Positions 1 to 12,240 are shown, counted from the stretch's first letter. The stretch: DNA of 64,000 nucleotides from Ustulina deusta (GCA_023159155.1 JAJNNX010000001.1:1736001-1800000); one strand, 5' to 3'. The notes: generated from the letters alone by a model not told the origin. Numbers and translations are program-made.

Positions 1-1362
1 TTTTGGTGAATGCGTGTGACAAGCATCCCCGGTGAGGAATACGCGATAATGTGCGTGAAACTCGTTCGCGACTACAGCACCTGGCGTCAGTAATTTTGAT
101 ATTCAGCGTGCTCTGCAAGGGTTCGGAAGCGTGAAGTTTCTAAGCCATAGCCCTGACATAAACTTGAATTCGCCATACCCTTGACACAACCAGAACAATA
201 AGGAAATGACTCCCAGGAATTACTTACGGCGCTGACCGATTACGTACGCAGACCACCAGGCCGTTTCGGGGAAATCCATAGTATAGGGCTGGAAGATTTG
301 CCTGGCTTTACTATGCAGTTGGGCTAGTGTTACGTCTTTGGCCGCCGTGGCGCCGCCAGAGATATTGATGTACAGGCGCACGAGGGAATCTCCTTCCCGC
401 GGGATGATTAGAACGGTTCCCGACTCGGATTTGACAATGGCCTTCTTGCGGATGTCTGGGAAGCTAGTCTTCGGGTATACATCCATTACACCCCAGACTT
501 CGACGGCGAGGGTTAATACTATGTGTTACGAGGTTTACAGAATTTGGAGAGCTCTTAAGACAAGACAAAAGCTCAAGTATGAATTCTGTGGCTCGCGACA
601 ATGAACGAGAAAAGGGGGTGGGAGAAGGAGGAAAAATAAAGACAGTTGGATCGACTCACCTTCATCGCTACTATCACCCACCATCTTAAAACCCAAGGAC
701 TTACGAACTTGACTATGTGCTCCATCGCTGCCCTTTGAAGAGAGTTAAAATCCTTCGAGAGGGCAAGACCTACTGCACCCAAAGATTGCACCGGGGAAAA
801 AGGAGAAAGTCTCAGATGAATTCCTTACCAGCACGTATTTAGCCTTGTATACTTGTTCCAAGCCATCCTTCACAGCAGTCACGATAACACAATGCGCGTC
901 CGGGTCATCCACAAGGCTCCTATCAATCACTACGTCCCGAACATCACACCCATACTCGACGTTCGCAGCGCCAGACGCGCGCACCATCTGATCGGTCAGG
1001 AAGGCGTTGATGCGTGCCTGGTTAAGGATGACATGGGGAAGATGACTCAGGCCGGCCTCGGTATCCGGAGTAGAATGCGTGCGCCGGATGCCTTGGCGGC
1101 TATCTTCATCTCCTGGGTGGGGCGACCAAAATGTGGCCTCGACTACGTGGTACGCCTCCTTGAGCAGGTCTTCCGAGATGCCGAAGCTTTCGAAGATCTC
1201 GACTGTGCGGACCTGCACTCCGTCCGCTTGCCCGTGGGCTAACATGCCGGGTCGCCGCTCTAGGATCCGGTACGAGATTCCGTTGCGGGCTAGCCAGACG
1301 CCGCAACAGATGCCGGCGGAACCGCCACCGACGACCAACACGTCGACTTCTGTGGCCGTCAT
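1..1362 (-). CDS. FAD-dependent aromatic-ring monooxygenase (PheA/TfdB type), 3' end off the left edge
   Basis: Flavoprotein of the phenol-2-monooxygenase / PheA-TfdB family, expected to hydroxylate an aromatic or polyketide substrate with NAD(P)H and O2. Exons read on the minus strand: 1362-829, 732-660, 497-228, 71-<1; all junctions are GT-AG and keep frame. Visible motifs in order: N-terminal dinucleotide-binding VVGGGSAGICCG with Glu at the end of beta2 (ILER), the second FAD motif GSDGAHS at the exon 1/2 junction followed by VRKSLGFKM, the WGVMDV segment, and the third FAD motif GDACHTHSPK at the window edge. The start is the ATG beginning MTATEVDVLV, directly ahead of the Rossmann fold. 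The C-terminal thioredoxin-like domain of the family would lie outside the window. The substrate cannot be deduced, and the visible neighbours do not form a pathway. Confidence 0.88.
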
Positions 1363-2829
1363 CGGGAAATATTTTATTGAGAGGTGCAGATTGACATCAT
1401 TGATATAAGTGGATTGTCATTATTATTGTTGTTGTTGCTGTTGGTATCATCGTTATCACTACTGTGGCCGAGAGTTGGAGGCGAATAAGCGAACACCGAG
1501 GTGGCGATGCGGGGAAGCCGAACTTATTGCCATGGAATCCACCATCTACCCAAGTAGATAGACTCGATGCCCGTGGCGAAGCGTCGTGTGCTACCTAGAT
1601 ACTCGTCGGATATCGATCATCATTTTGAAGACGAGGAGCTCGGTTCACACGGCTATGAGCCTGTGACAGATTGCATTTTCGTCCACCGACATATGCATAC
1701 ACATGCCGAAGTATCCTATCGGTACGTACATCAGAATGCCTTCCACCCCTATTTGTAACCATTGGGGGTATTTCCGTAGCAGTATCCGTAGAATTGTTGC
1801 TGAAGTTGGGGCTTTATCCTAGTCGAAAACAGCGGGGACATTCATTTCGTTTGTCCGGGACCAAGATGTCAGGTTTCAAGTGATTAATGACCTCGACAGA
1901 GGAGGCTCGTTTTTAGACACGCTGGGACATAAGTGGTATAAGTGTTACAGTTTTTTGCTATGATATTAGAAGCACTGTTGTAAAATAGAGCGATGTCACA
2001 ATAACAATGCTAGAATAAAGAAGAACTATTTGAACGGTTCAACTAACAAATGTGGTTGCAGTTGGAGGTAAAGCATCAGCTCCAACTTCGTTCTAGATAA
2101 GGCAGCCATACTGTTGCTCTCACATAAAGTGTAACTGATAATAGCGTTCCAAACTATTGAACAGAGAGAGTTCCAGCCTCTTGGAAAACGGGTCCCTTCG
2201 GGTAGGTAAAGAGGCTAAGCCGGCTAGAAGGGGGACCAACAGAACCAACCGCGTCAACTCTGCGATTCCAAAGATTAATGATATATAAAAAATTAAAAGA
2301 AAATTTACGGTTATAATTATAGCCCTCCTACATATCTACTGCATGGCTCTCTTATTTATTCTTTTCTATTTAGTTGGCTGTTGGGTTGGTCTTTGCGGTA
2401 GTAGAGCCAATGGGCTATGTAAGTATGTAATGTGCCGTGTTATATTGGCCCCCATCTGTCCGGGGATTCCGAGCGGTCGGAGAGAAATTTGGTTCTGCGA
2501 TTAGGCAATTGGCCAGACGCCGTCTCACAAGATGATAAGGACTATCTGGAGTCAATAATAATAATAACCTCGAGAAGAGGCGTGTTGGCTCCGCATGACC
2601 GAAAAAAAAAATCCCACGCTACCTGATTCTAGCGCCCTGAAGCTGACGTCATGTTGACTCAGACTGGAAAAGATCAAATTGATACGTATTGATGATAGGG
2701 GCTCGGATTTTCTGATAGCCGGTCTGGTGTTATTATATAGAATGAGAACGGAGGCAACGGTTGCCAGAAGATGTATGTGCCTATATTGGATGAATCAATT
2801 GATCTTATCATAGTCCAAACCTGACGACC
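1363..2829. other. Intergenic region between divergent genes
   Basis: No gene recognised. It is the shared upstream region of the FAD monooxygenase (-) and the NADH dehydrogenase (+). A short imperfect ATT/GTT trinucleotide run lies at about 1414-1443. Only short ORFs without family resemblance occur. Confidence 0.5.
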
Positions 2830-4857
2830 ATGACGACGATGGCTCCCCCTGTGCGAAGCATCACGAGAGCAACATGTTTTGCTTCTACGAACATAGTAAT
2901 AACCGTACCGGCCCCTCGACAGACTCTACCGAGTCATCGTTGTCGTAAAGCATGGCGTGGAGCTGGGAGAATACGGATGGCTAGCACCCTAAACGATATT
3001 GTGGCGGTTGCTACAGAAGGCAAAATACCAGGTATATACTTCTATATATGTCGATACACACATCTACAAGACGCCGTAGTCGACGAGAGAGGAAAATAGT
3101 CAAATAGGCTAACAGTGTCCTAGGTCGAAGGGAACGTGTCGTGATATTAGGCTCGGGCTGGGCCGGGTACGCCTTCGCCCGGACATTAGACCCGCGAAAG
3201 TACGAGCGGATCATGGTATCACCTCGCTCGTACTTCGTCTTCACGCCCTTGGTCGCAAGCACGGCCGTGGGGACGCTAGAGTTCCGCGCCGTCATCGAGC
3301 CCGTCAAGGGCCTGGATCTCGACCATTATCACCAAGGCTGGGCCGACGATGTCGATTTCGCGCGCAAAGTGGTCCGCGTCGAGGCAAACACATCAGATGA
3401 CATAGCCGGGCGGACGAGGCCACAGCTGGCCCCGCACCGAGGAGTGCCGGAGCTGGAAAAGGGCCCCATGTTCGACGTGCCGTACGACAAGCTCGTGGTG
3501 GCCGTCGGCGCGTACGCCCAGACGTTCGGGATCGAGGGGGTCAAGGAACACGCCAACTTCCTGCGCAACGTCGGAGACGCGCGCAACGTCCGGATGAAAA
3601 TCCTGCAGTGCTTCGAGAAGGCATCCCTGCCCATCACGACGGACGAGGAGAGGCGGAAGTTGCTCCATTTCGCCATCGTGGGCGGCGGGCCGACGGGCAT
3701 CGAGTTCGCGGCGGAGCTGCACGACCTCATCCAGGAAGACCTGCGCAAGGCGTACCCGACGCTGGCGCCCTTCATCAACATCACCGTGTACGACGTGGCG
3801 TCGAAGGTGCTGCCTATGTTCGACCAGAAGCTGGCGCAGTACGCGATGGACACGTTCCGGCGCGAGCGCATCGCCGTGAAGACGGAGCACCACCTCACGC
3901 GCATCCGGCCCGACGACGACTGCGCCGGGTGTCTGAAGCTGAGGTTCAAGGAATACGGCGACAAGGAGGTCGACGCCGGCATCGTCGTCTGGAGCACGGG
4001 TCTCATGCAGAACCCGCTCATCCGGAAACTGCTCGAGACGGACGCCGGCGACGGCGGGGCGGCGGGCAAAAAAATCCAGTTGCAGAAGGACGCGAGGACG
4101 GGCGGGCTCGTCTCCGATGCTCACCTGCGCGTCACGACTGTCCCGCAAGAACCGGGGGCGCCCGGACAGGAGCAGGGCGTCGTCTTGCCGGACGTCTACA
4201 GCATCGGCGACTGCGTGGTCGTCGCGGACCAGCGATACCCGGCGACAGCGCAGGTCGCGAGCCAGCAGGTGAGTCGCTTCTCCCTTTTTTCCCCCTTCGG
4301 CAGGTCTCGGGCCACGAATCGACGAAACGGCCATGTTCTGCCTCCTGCAAGCCCCCCCAAAAAAAACTCAGGAGAAGGAAGTTAAGTATCCATCATTCCG
4401 GGCATTATGACTGACTGACTCCCGTGTCCCAAACAGGCGACGTATCTCGCGAAGCGCCTCAACGCGGGCGATCTAGAGGCGAAGCCGTTCCAGTTCAATA
4501 ACTGGGGCGTGATGACGTATCTGGGCGGCTGGAGGGCGATACACCAGAGTAGTGCGGACGAGCTCACCGGGCGGGCGGCTTGGTTCCTATGGCGGACGGC
4601 GGTACGTATCCTATCCGAATCCTCCATGTCGTCGTCTTCTTCTTCTTCTTCTTCTTGTCTTGGCAACCAACCTTGTAGAGAGAGGATAAAGGCCCCTCTT
4701 CCCCGTGGCTCCGAAACACCCACGCGCTCAAAATGGCAATTACTAACCCCGGGTGTTGCAGTACCTCACCAAGAGCATGAGCATACGGAATAAGATCATG
4801 GTGCCGGTGTATTGGTTTGTGTCGTGGCTTTTTGGGCGAGATATCTCGAGGTTTTAA
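2830..4857 (+). CDS. Alternative (type II) NADH:ubiquinone oxidoreductase, mitochondrial
   Basis: Single-polypeptide, non-proton-pumping NADH dehydrogenase of the NDE/NDI family, passing electrons from NADH to ubiquinone at the inner mitochondrial membrane. Exons 2830-3031, 3124-4268, 4437-4601, 4762-4857 give 535 codons. Exon 1 encodes a basic, Ser/Thr-rich leader fitting a targeting peptide, ending KIPG. The FAD-binding motif [13 protein letters not shown] follows the first junction (residue ~75), and the NADH-binding motif [15 protein letters not shown] lies near residue 255. The conserved C-terminal block [15 protein letters not shown] is in exon 3, and the protein ends with the amphipathic segment [16 protein letters not shown] typical of membrane-anchored NDH-2. 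Branch points gctaac and tactaac precede the first and last acceptors. No EF-hand is seen. External or internal orientation cannot be told. Intron 3 carries a CTT microsatellite. Confidence 0.93.
4636..4657 (+). repeat. (CTT)n microsatellite in intron 3
   Basis: A run of cttcttctt units sits in intron 3 (4602-4761) of the NADH dehydrogenase gene, between the donor and the tactaac branch point. Confidence 0.8.
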
Positions 4858-5166
4858 ATCCATCTAGACGGCAGTATTTCTTGTCCGATGGGCGGAAGAC
4901 ATTATATATCTAATGTGGAATCAGCTGCCCGGCTATATACGTGTGTGGATATAGGGGAATCACGACGACAAGATCATTGTTTACATTGGTGTTCAGTGGA
5001 ATTAAATAGATCTTGGGGCGTACCCTGTTTTGGTACAGCGAGCATCATAGGCGGGTTTTAGATTACGTCCCCTTTTTTAGTAGGAAGGAGTCTATTGTTA
5101 ATGTACAGACTTAATCTACATAGTACAACGGTTGATTTTGTTACACGAATGGCATAACGTTCAAGG
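4858..5166. other. Short gap between convergent genes
   Basis: 3' flanks of the NADH dehydrogenase (+) and the mitochondrial Trp-tRNA synthetase (-). Nothing else seen. Confidence 0.5.
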
Positions 5167-6594
5167 TCACCTCGAGGCCGTCAACCCCACCGCATTTCGT
5201 ACGAGCCTCATAGTCTCCTCGGCGTTCCGCCGCGCGACCTCGGCGCCCGCGGCCTCGATATCGTCCAAGTACATGCCGCCTTGGCGCTGGAGCAACTCAG
5301 CACGACGCTCACGGATGCCGCTCAGCTCGGCGGTCACGACCTCGATGCAACGCTCCTTGAGGTCGCCGAGGTTGGCGCCCATAAGCCCGTCAGCCACGTC
5401 CGCAGGCGTCGTCGGCTCGGGGCTACATTGCGCGATGATTTCTAAGAGATTCGCCACTCCGGGCCGGTCTTCCGGCTCGTACGTCACCGTGTTTAAAATG
5501 TCGGTCACGGCATTCTGAATCCGTAGCCGGATCTCCCTGGGCGCTGATGTGATGAGGATCCGGGACCGCTCGACGGGCGATGATTTTGACATCTTTTGGA
5601 AAGGATCCCGGAGTGACATGACGCGCGGTGACGCACCTAGCAGTTGTACTGTTAGGACGAGTGCTATGTCTCGGAGGATCAAGGAAGGGAAGCGGGAGCA
5701 GGGTAGTGGCAGCTACGGCGGTTGCTACGGGGAGGCATACCTGTTATGGTTTCGGGTGGCACGAGTATTTTTTTGTTATATGTGTGATTGAAGTTGGTCA
5801 CACACTCCCTGGTGAACTCTAGGTGTTGTCTCTGGTCCTCACCAACAGGCACGTGTGTAGCACGGTGGACGAGGATGTCAGCGGCTTGAAGGACAGGATA
5901 AGAGAACAAGCCCAGCTTTAAACGCGATGCTATTGCAGCATTTACATCGCCTGCTTTATTCCCGGCCTGGAGTTTACTCTGTAGCCTCGGTCAGCACGAT
6001 ATACATGCTCAGGGAGAAAGTACGTATGGAGATTGGAGGCACAGCCGGGCCGTAACTAACCTTATACTGTGTCATCCGGCCGAGATATCCCATCGATGCC
6101 GTGCAACTCAATATCCACATAAGCTCAGCGTGTTGCATAACCTACCAATATCGAGTTGAAAATGTTAGACAATATAACAGATGGTACGAGGATCAGTAGC
6201 TAGAGCGTCCACACACCGATGATTGGTAAAATAGGGTCGACTTATTAGGATCCAACCCAATGGCCAATAAGGCAGCCAGCATCTCTCTCCTACGGGTCCT
6301 AAGGCCCTCGGGGTCTTGCGGCATCGTGATAGCGTGGAGGTCAACGATAGAGAAGAACAACTTGTCGCCATCGCCCGCAATGTCTTGCAGACGCTTCCAC
6401 GGGCGCATGGCACCTAGGTAGTTCCCTAGATGCGGAGTGCCGGTGGGCTGGATGCCCGAGAATATCACAGCATGGCCGTGCTGGGGTGCTGAACTGGCGC
6501 TTGAGGCTCCCCGTCGGTGCGGCGATGTGGACAAGTGCCGCACTGCTGAGGCCGGCAGCCGTCGGGAACAGCACGTGCGCGTTATTGGCAGCAT
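5167..6594 (-). CDS. MSW1: Tryptophanyl-tRNA synthetase, mitochondrial
   Basis: Class I aminoacyl-tRNA synthetase charging mitochondrial tRNA-Trp. Exons on the minus strand: 6594-6217, 6141-6061, 5978-5741, 5636-5167 (388 aa, normal for bacterial-type TrpRS plus a leader). The first ~35 residues are Arg/Ser-rich without acidic residues, as in matrix presequences. The HIGH-equivalent is in [14 protein letters not shown], exon 2 supplies the HAELMWIL segment, exon 3 the tryptophan-site region [13 protein letters not shown], and exon 4 has the KMSKS loop ([11 protein letters not shown]). The start is the first ATG in frame with the presequence. It ends about 310 bp from the convergent NADH dehydrogenase. 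Exon 4 is preceded by a ctaac branch point. Confidence 0.94.
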
Positions 6595-7075
6595 TTATTA
6601 TATCTATATATAATAGCTGCTCTGACAATTAATTGGACCCTGGCCTCGAGTCTTTTTCATCCGTATAGACCTGTAAGAGCGTCAACTTATGAGACAATTA
6701 TCACTCGGAAAAAATCAACTTACGAAAACCTTAATAATATCTTCTTTGGATCTTTATAGGCATGGTAGTGTATTCAATGTGATTTCACGATAGCCATGCG
6801 AAGGTTGGAGGTTAAAGCTGGAAGATTTTAGGTATGAGCGAAGCTCGGGCCACTTGGTAGATACTTAAGTACCTGGCCGCGGGGGTCATCTCAGAGGCTC
6901 CAAGCGTGGCATTGGCAACCCCTTTTCGACAGAAATGTCCTGAATCGCCCAGTTGCACTGTTCAGGTAGAAGCATATTGCGCGGGCTCGTTTATACAGAA
7001 TCTAATTGATGTACACTGATTGTTCCACAGCCAGGCTTGTTTGGTTGAGCCATGCCATGTCCTCTTACTGGCCTT
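6595..7075. other. Intergenic, promoter side of MSW1
   Basis: About 480 bp between the 5' end of the Trp-tRNA synthetase and the 3' end of the uS10m gene. No coding or RNA feature recognised. Confidence 0.45.
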
Positions 7076-8047
7076 TTATGGAGTATACTTGAGCTTTTCG
7101 CTCTCCAGCAACTCCTTAACCTTCTCAACTGTTCCCAAAACCTTGCTTTGCCCTAGGAGTTCCATCTTCTCGTCAATTGATTTCTGCATTGACGGCAACT
7201 CTGAATCCATCTGCTTGGGGGTATCTGTGAGACTGTTAGACCGTCTGCCTGCAAAGTCACTACAAAAACCGTGCTATCACTTACCAAGGGCAGCATATTC
7301 CCACATGTTAGCTTTCATGCCAATGCCGTAGTAGGCATGCTTTTGTAGAAATGCAAGCCACACTTGCACTGTTTCCGGATGTCCATCCCTGATCTGTATT
7401 AATCTCCTCCTCGTGATACGTTCAAAGTTCTCTTGCGACTTCTTGAAGATGAAGTGTGATCTTGGCACCGTCCATCGCTCCGTGATCTTGGGTAACGGTA
7501 CCGGCCCGAACGCGGGGAGGTTGAGATAATAGGCTGCACGCAACGCAAAGTCGCAGAAGAACTCGAGGTTGGGGATGCTGTATGACCGAAGTTGAAGATC
7601 GCACGAGGGGACGCCATATTCGGTTTCGCGCCGGAGGGGCTGGAGGTAGAGGGCCTGGACAGATCGGGGAAGCCGGACTTCGTTCTCCTCTGCGGGATCA
7701 GGAAGCTCGTTTCTGGAACGACATGAGCATCGAATCGCTAGACAGTCGGTGCAAGTATACCCACGTCAATTGGAGCGGTCCGGCTTTCGGATCAGCTCTA
7801 ATCAAGTCACGAAGTCAGTACCCTTATATGGAGATATAGGCACATCTAGGACACAATTGGGTCGACTCACAATGAAGCTTGCGAACGCGTGCTCATTAGC
7901 CCTGGGAGAGCATGTCGAGTTTGTGCGGCCTAAGATATGTTAGCTACATACAGCACTAACCATCAAGTTCAGATCTCGAATGGCGAGACGTACAATAGGC
8001 CGTGATAGGGCCTGCCGTAATGGCCTTATGAGATTTGTCCTCGACAT
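7076..8047 (-). CDS. RSM10: Mitochondrial small-subunit ribosomal protein uS10 (S10)
   Basis: Component of the mitochondrial 37S subunit. Exons on the minus strand: 8047-7994, 7929-7871, 7712-7285, 7224-7076, in frame throughout (229 aa). The long third exon holds the uS10 fold: GVPSCDLQLRSYSIPNLEFF, then KKSQENFERITRRRLIQI and the C-terminal YYGIGMKANMWEY. Exons 1 and 2 are short and supply a basic presequence starting MSRTNLIRPLRQ; the ATG lies in an ACCATG context. Exon 2 follows a classic ctaac...cttag acceptor. The third-exon acceptor (7713/7712, ttccag) was chosen because it is the only nearby one that keeps the exon 2 phase without a stop; this is the least certain junction. Exon 4 adds a charged tail (KVKELLESEKLKYTP). 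It shares a ~680-bp upstream region with CSN5. Confidence 0.88.
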
Positions 8048-8727
8048 GGTGCGGCGACCGTTATTCGCATTCCTCTCGACTACCGAATTCGCGATCCAAG
8101 ATTGACGCTGACGATTTGGGGACCACCCCTAGTATAGGTCCCGTAATTTGGGTATCTTTATCGATAAGTTTTCTAAAGTACTTGCGTGCCTAGATAAGGT
8201 AGAGGCAGGTACCTAAGTACTTAGGTATCAGAGGTTAATGGTGGGTCAAGTCCCGGGAAGTGCATTTGGCACCTGCCCTACGACAGGGACAAGTGTATAC
8301 CTAAGTACTTAGGTAGGTATCTTGGAAATGGACATCGTCTTTCCTTATAGGTACCAACCACGACATATCTTTGTTCAAAATTACTCCGCGGTGCCATTGA
8401 GATTATATTTCACATCTATAGCTCAAGGCTAGTCAGAATTTCCGGTATAGTCCCGAAATTAACTACCTGAAATTTGATCTGATACTTCGAAACTGTATCT
8501 ACCTCGTTTATTTGCATACTCAAAATCCAGCTAATAATTAGGTACCGTAGATAGTATTATGCAGGAACCGGGTTTATCTTTTGGAGCTCCCCCACCTTCA
8601 CCCCACATCCTACGGGCATCTAGATAGTCTAGATAGGGTGACTTACCTCCCATTCGTATCAACTTTATAGACATAGACTGTAACAACACCAAGTTTCAAA
8701 TTTCGGTCGTCTTGTTATTAGTTCAAG
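8048..8727. promoter_or_regulatory. Bidirectional promoter region of uS10m and CSN5
   Basis: The 680 bp between two divergent start codons. It contains two exact copies of the 18-nt perfect palindrome TACCTAAGTACTTAGGTA, at 8210-8227 and 8298-8315, 88 bp apart start to start. The regulatory role is inferred from position and symmetry only. Confidence 0.5.
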
Positions 8728-9849
8728 ATGGAGGTGGCCATGAAATCGTGGGGTAAGCCTCCTTGTCTAGCCAAGTCATAGCGTCCAAACGCATCTAGAG
8801 CACTTCGCCTAGTACTAACTAACTTTCGTCCGATCTTTATAGAGCTCGACAACGATGTCAAGCTAGTCGACCCAACACGCGATGCGCTATACAACTATTC
8901 CCCAGAACGACAGAAGGAAGCCAACGAACTGCGGCCATGGAGGTCTGATCCACACCACTTCAAACATGTACGGATCAGTGCCGTGGCGCTGATCAAGATG
9001 GTGATGCACGCGCGATCGGGGGGCTCGATCGAGGTGATGGGGCTGATGCAGGGCTACACGGACGGCGATACCATCGTTGTTACCGACGCATTCGGGCTGC
9101 CCGTGGAAGGCACGGAGACACGCGTCAACGCCCAAGACGATGCCAATGAGTATATGATCCAGTACCTGCAACTATCTCGGGACCAAGGAAGCCGTGAGGA
9201 GAACGCCGTCGGTTGGTACCACAGCCACCCCGGGTACGGGTGCTGGCTAAGTGGCATCGACGTCGGCACCGAGCAGATGCAGCAGCAGTTCAACGATCCC
9301 TTCGTTGCCGTCGTCATCGACCCCGACCGTACCATCAGTGCCGGCCGCGTCGAGATCGGCGCCTTCCGGACCTTCCCCGAGAACTACGAGGCCGCTCCTT
9401 CAAAGACTTCATATACGGCCGGTGCAGGTGACGCAGATAACACGACGTCGGTCCCGCTAGCAAAGGCCGAGGATTTTGGTGCCCATGCAAGCAAGTACTA
9501 TGCCCTCGAGGTCTCGCACTTCAAGTCGACACTCGACACGCACCTGCTTGACCTGCTGTGGAGCAAGTATTGGGTGCAGACGTTGTCGCAGAGTCCACTG
9601 CTCACGAACCGCGACTACGGCAATAAACAAATGCTCGATCTTAGCTCAAAGATCCGCCAGACGACTTTATCCGTTCAGCACGCCAGCAGAGGAGCCGGTC
9701 TCTTCCAGGGATCCAAGAAAGCCGACGCGGAAATGGAGAAAGTTGCCCAGACTAGCCACTCTGTCACAATGAAGGAGAAGCAGGGCCTCATGGCTAGCGA
9801 AGTCAAGGCCAAAATCTTCAACGGGCTGGGTTCTCCCGCAACGACATAG
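8728..9849 (+). CDS. CSN5: COP9 signalosome subunit 5 (JAMM deneddylase)
   Basis: Catalytic metalloprotease of the COP9 signalosome, removing Nedd8/Rub1 from cullins. Exons 8728-8752 and 8843-9849 (343 aa, typical). The 25-nt first exon encodes MEVAMKSW and joins to [20 protein letters not shown], the canonical CSN5 N-terminus, which fixes the start. The MPN+/JAMM centre is complete: upstream Glu in [10 protein letters not shown] and the zinc motif [14 protein letters not shown] (His, His, Asp). The TEQMQQQF segment after it fits CSN5 rather than Rpn11. It is head-to-head with the mitochondrial uS10 gene and convergent with MSE1. Confidence 0.96.
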
Positions 9850-10133
9850 AGCGAGTTTGACGAGATGGACATCACCACATGAGGAAAAGCAATGACTTAG
9901 AGCTCTGGGATCGGAGCACATTTATGTGATACGAAGCATTGATCGGCGTTAATGGATGGTATCGGTTGGTCCATATATCAATCGCCTAGATTGATATTAG
10001 TACAGAGGTTCTTCATGGGCTACAGAAATGGTACATGGTTATGATACACACTAAACAAGAGCTCCCCCTTCTATCCTTGTGGTGAATCATGCGACTTGCT
10101 AGCGACTGTCACGAACTGACCTGGGCTTTGGCT

Positions 10134-12240
10134 TCATGCTTCCATGCTTTGGGCAACTTGACTTGCTTGGCTCACACGTGCCAGTGTTTCCTCTTTGCCA
10201 AGGAATGCCATGCTTGGTATCAAGGCAGGGCCGGCAGCAGACGCACTAACCACCCATCGCAGAAACTTCCAGCCCCATGCTTGGAACCCCTTCTCGTCCG
10301 AGACATAGCCTATAGACTTGACAAATGGCCCGATATTATCCTTAATATTCTGCTCCGTCCAGCCCTCAGCTGGAATACCCCGGAGGGACTCCAGGAGCGT
10401 AGCAGCGAGTTCGGAGATTTTCCTTGCATGTTGCTGCGTCTCTTCCCCACTGCCCTCTCGAACAACAACGTTGCTCAAGAGGCCTTGTTGGTCCTGTAGG
10501 CGCGCTCCGTACTCCTCGTCAGGGATCTCCCACAGCAGATACACGTTTCTCTTGAGGAAGTCCATAGGGTTCTTAAAGGATTTGCCGTCTAGATCAAAAA
10601 GTGCGCTGAGGTAACTTTGAGAGACGGCCGACGAGGCCGTGCTCAGGGTCTCCGACTCGGTCGAACGCGCGCAGCCAACCACTGGCCCGATTCGCACCCC
10701 CAGATCTTCGTGCGGCGTGACACCGCCGTCTTGCTGGGATCCTCGGGTCTCCTCGCACTTCCTTATCGAGCTTAATAAGCTGGGCAAAAGCGAGGCAAAG
10801 ACGGACTTCGTATCATTACTACTTTCGCTTAGAGATTTGCGCATATGGGCTTTTTGGAAAAACTCGTTCTTGCTATTCACAGTGACATCGCCCTTAGTAA
10901 ATCGGAGGTGGAACTAGATCGGGGTTCTCTGTTAGCGGTATTCCAACTATGACAAAGTCGGTAGCTAGCTTGCCTTTTGAATCATGTCCTTCATATCCAT
11001 AATCTCCGAATTTTCTTTGCTGTCCCGGCTCGGAGACCAACCCAGTAATAGGACGTAGTTCAGTAGAGCTATGGGGAGGATACCCTGTTCCTTCCAGGAA
11101 GACAGGTTGAAGCTTCCAAAGCGCTTGCTTAGCTTCTGCCTCTTCTGATCGACTAGCAGGCCGACATGGGCAAACTGGGGTGGTTCCCATCTAAAGGCGT
11201 TGTATAAAGCTACGTGTCGTGGCGTTGATACGAGCCATTCCTTTTAAGACGCTTGGTGAGTATTTGTTTGCTGAATGTCGAGGAGAAGGTGCACTTACAG
11301 CTCCGCGTATCACATGAGTGATCTTCATCAGGTGATCGTCGACGACATTGGCGAAGTGGTATGTCGGAAAGCCATCCCTTTTTATTATGATGAAGTCATC
11401 TAGCGGGACGGGGCTTTTGTATGTGCCGTACACAAGGTCTTGCACCAAAGGAGCTGGGCTATCAGACTTGAAGCGGATGCAATGTTCCTCCCCGTTTGCT
11501 GCACGTCGGGCAGACTCTTCAGCTAAGATATGCGAGCATGTCTTGTTGTAGACAGGATCTCGCGACTCGTCCAGAGCTAGCTTCTTCATGGCGTCGAGCT
11601 CCTCAGGAGTGCAAAAACATCGATAGGCTCGGCCATCTTCTAATAATTGATTTGCATGATTTTTGTATGATTGCAGCCTCTCAGACTTATGAGAATGGTC
11701 AGTATAGCACTGTTGTCATGTGAGCTAGGGGGTTGGCATACCTGTTTATATGGCCCATAAGGTCCTCCAACATCCGGACCTACAGCAAGTTAGGATAATA
11801 AATGCTTTCAAGGTTATTGATATAGTATCTCGCACCTTCGTCCCAATTGAGCCCAGCCCATTTCAAATCCTCGTACAGCTTCTCCTCGGCATCAGACACC
11901 AGTCGCTTCTGAACCGGGGTCAGACTGATGCGTATTCTAGTGCAGTGTTGAGCAACTCAGCTCTCCATCTTACCTGATCTGTGTCTTCCACGCGAACCAA
12001 GAACTGGCCACCCGTTGCCCTCGCGAGCAAGTAATTGAAAAGAGCAGTCCGCAATGAGCCTATGTGCACATATCCGGTAGGCGACGGTGCAAATCGCGTC
12101 CTCGCCGGTGTAGACGGGAGGAGAGATGTCGGTCCACCACGTGCTGGACGGCCGAAGAAATTGCTTCGGCTGAATATGCGACGGGACTGGGGCAGCGGCT
12201 GTCGGCGAAGAGCGCCCCGGACAACATACAGGCTGCTCAT
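10134..12240 (-). CDS. MSE1: Glutamyl-tRNA synthetase, mitochondrial
   Basis: Class I, bacterial-type GluRS for mitochondrial translation. Exons on the minus strand: 12240-11974, 11908-11836, 11779-11742, 11685-11299, 11240-10974, 10913-10134 (603 aa). The presequence is rich in Arg/Ser ([14 protein letters not shown]). The HIGH motif is in [20 protein letters not shown], followed by VEDTDQ; exon 4 has the [10 protein letters not shown] segment; exon 5 carries IIRG-A/EW and the KMSKS-equivalent [12 protein letters not shown]. Exon 6 is the anticodon-binding domain. The intron between exons 5 and 6 (10973-10914, 60 nt) starts with GC, not GT (aag/gcaagc), with a gctaac branch point; reading through would hit TAG at once and no GT donor is available. 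CSN5 ends 285 bp away in the opposite orientation. Confidence 0.94.

Noticed and set aside
3329..4334. Long minus-strand ORFs opposite the NADH dehydrogenase
   Set aside because: They are antisense shadows of a GC-rich, strongly conserved coding exon, rich in Arg/Ala without family resemblance.
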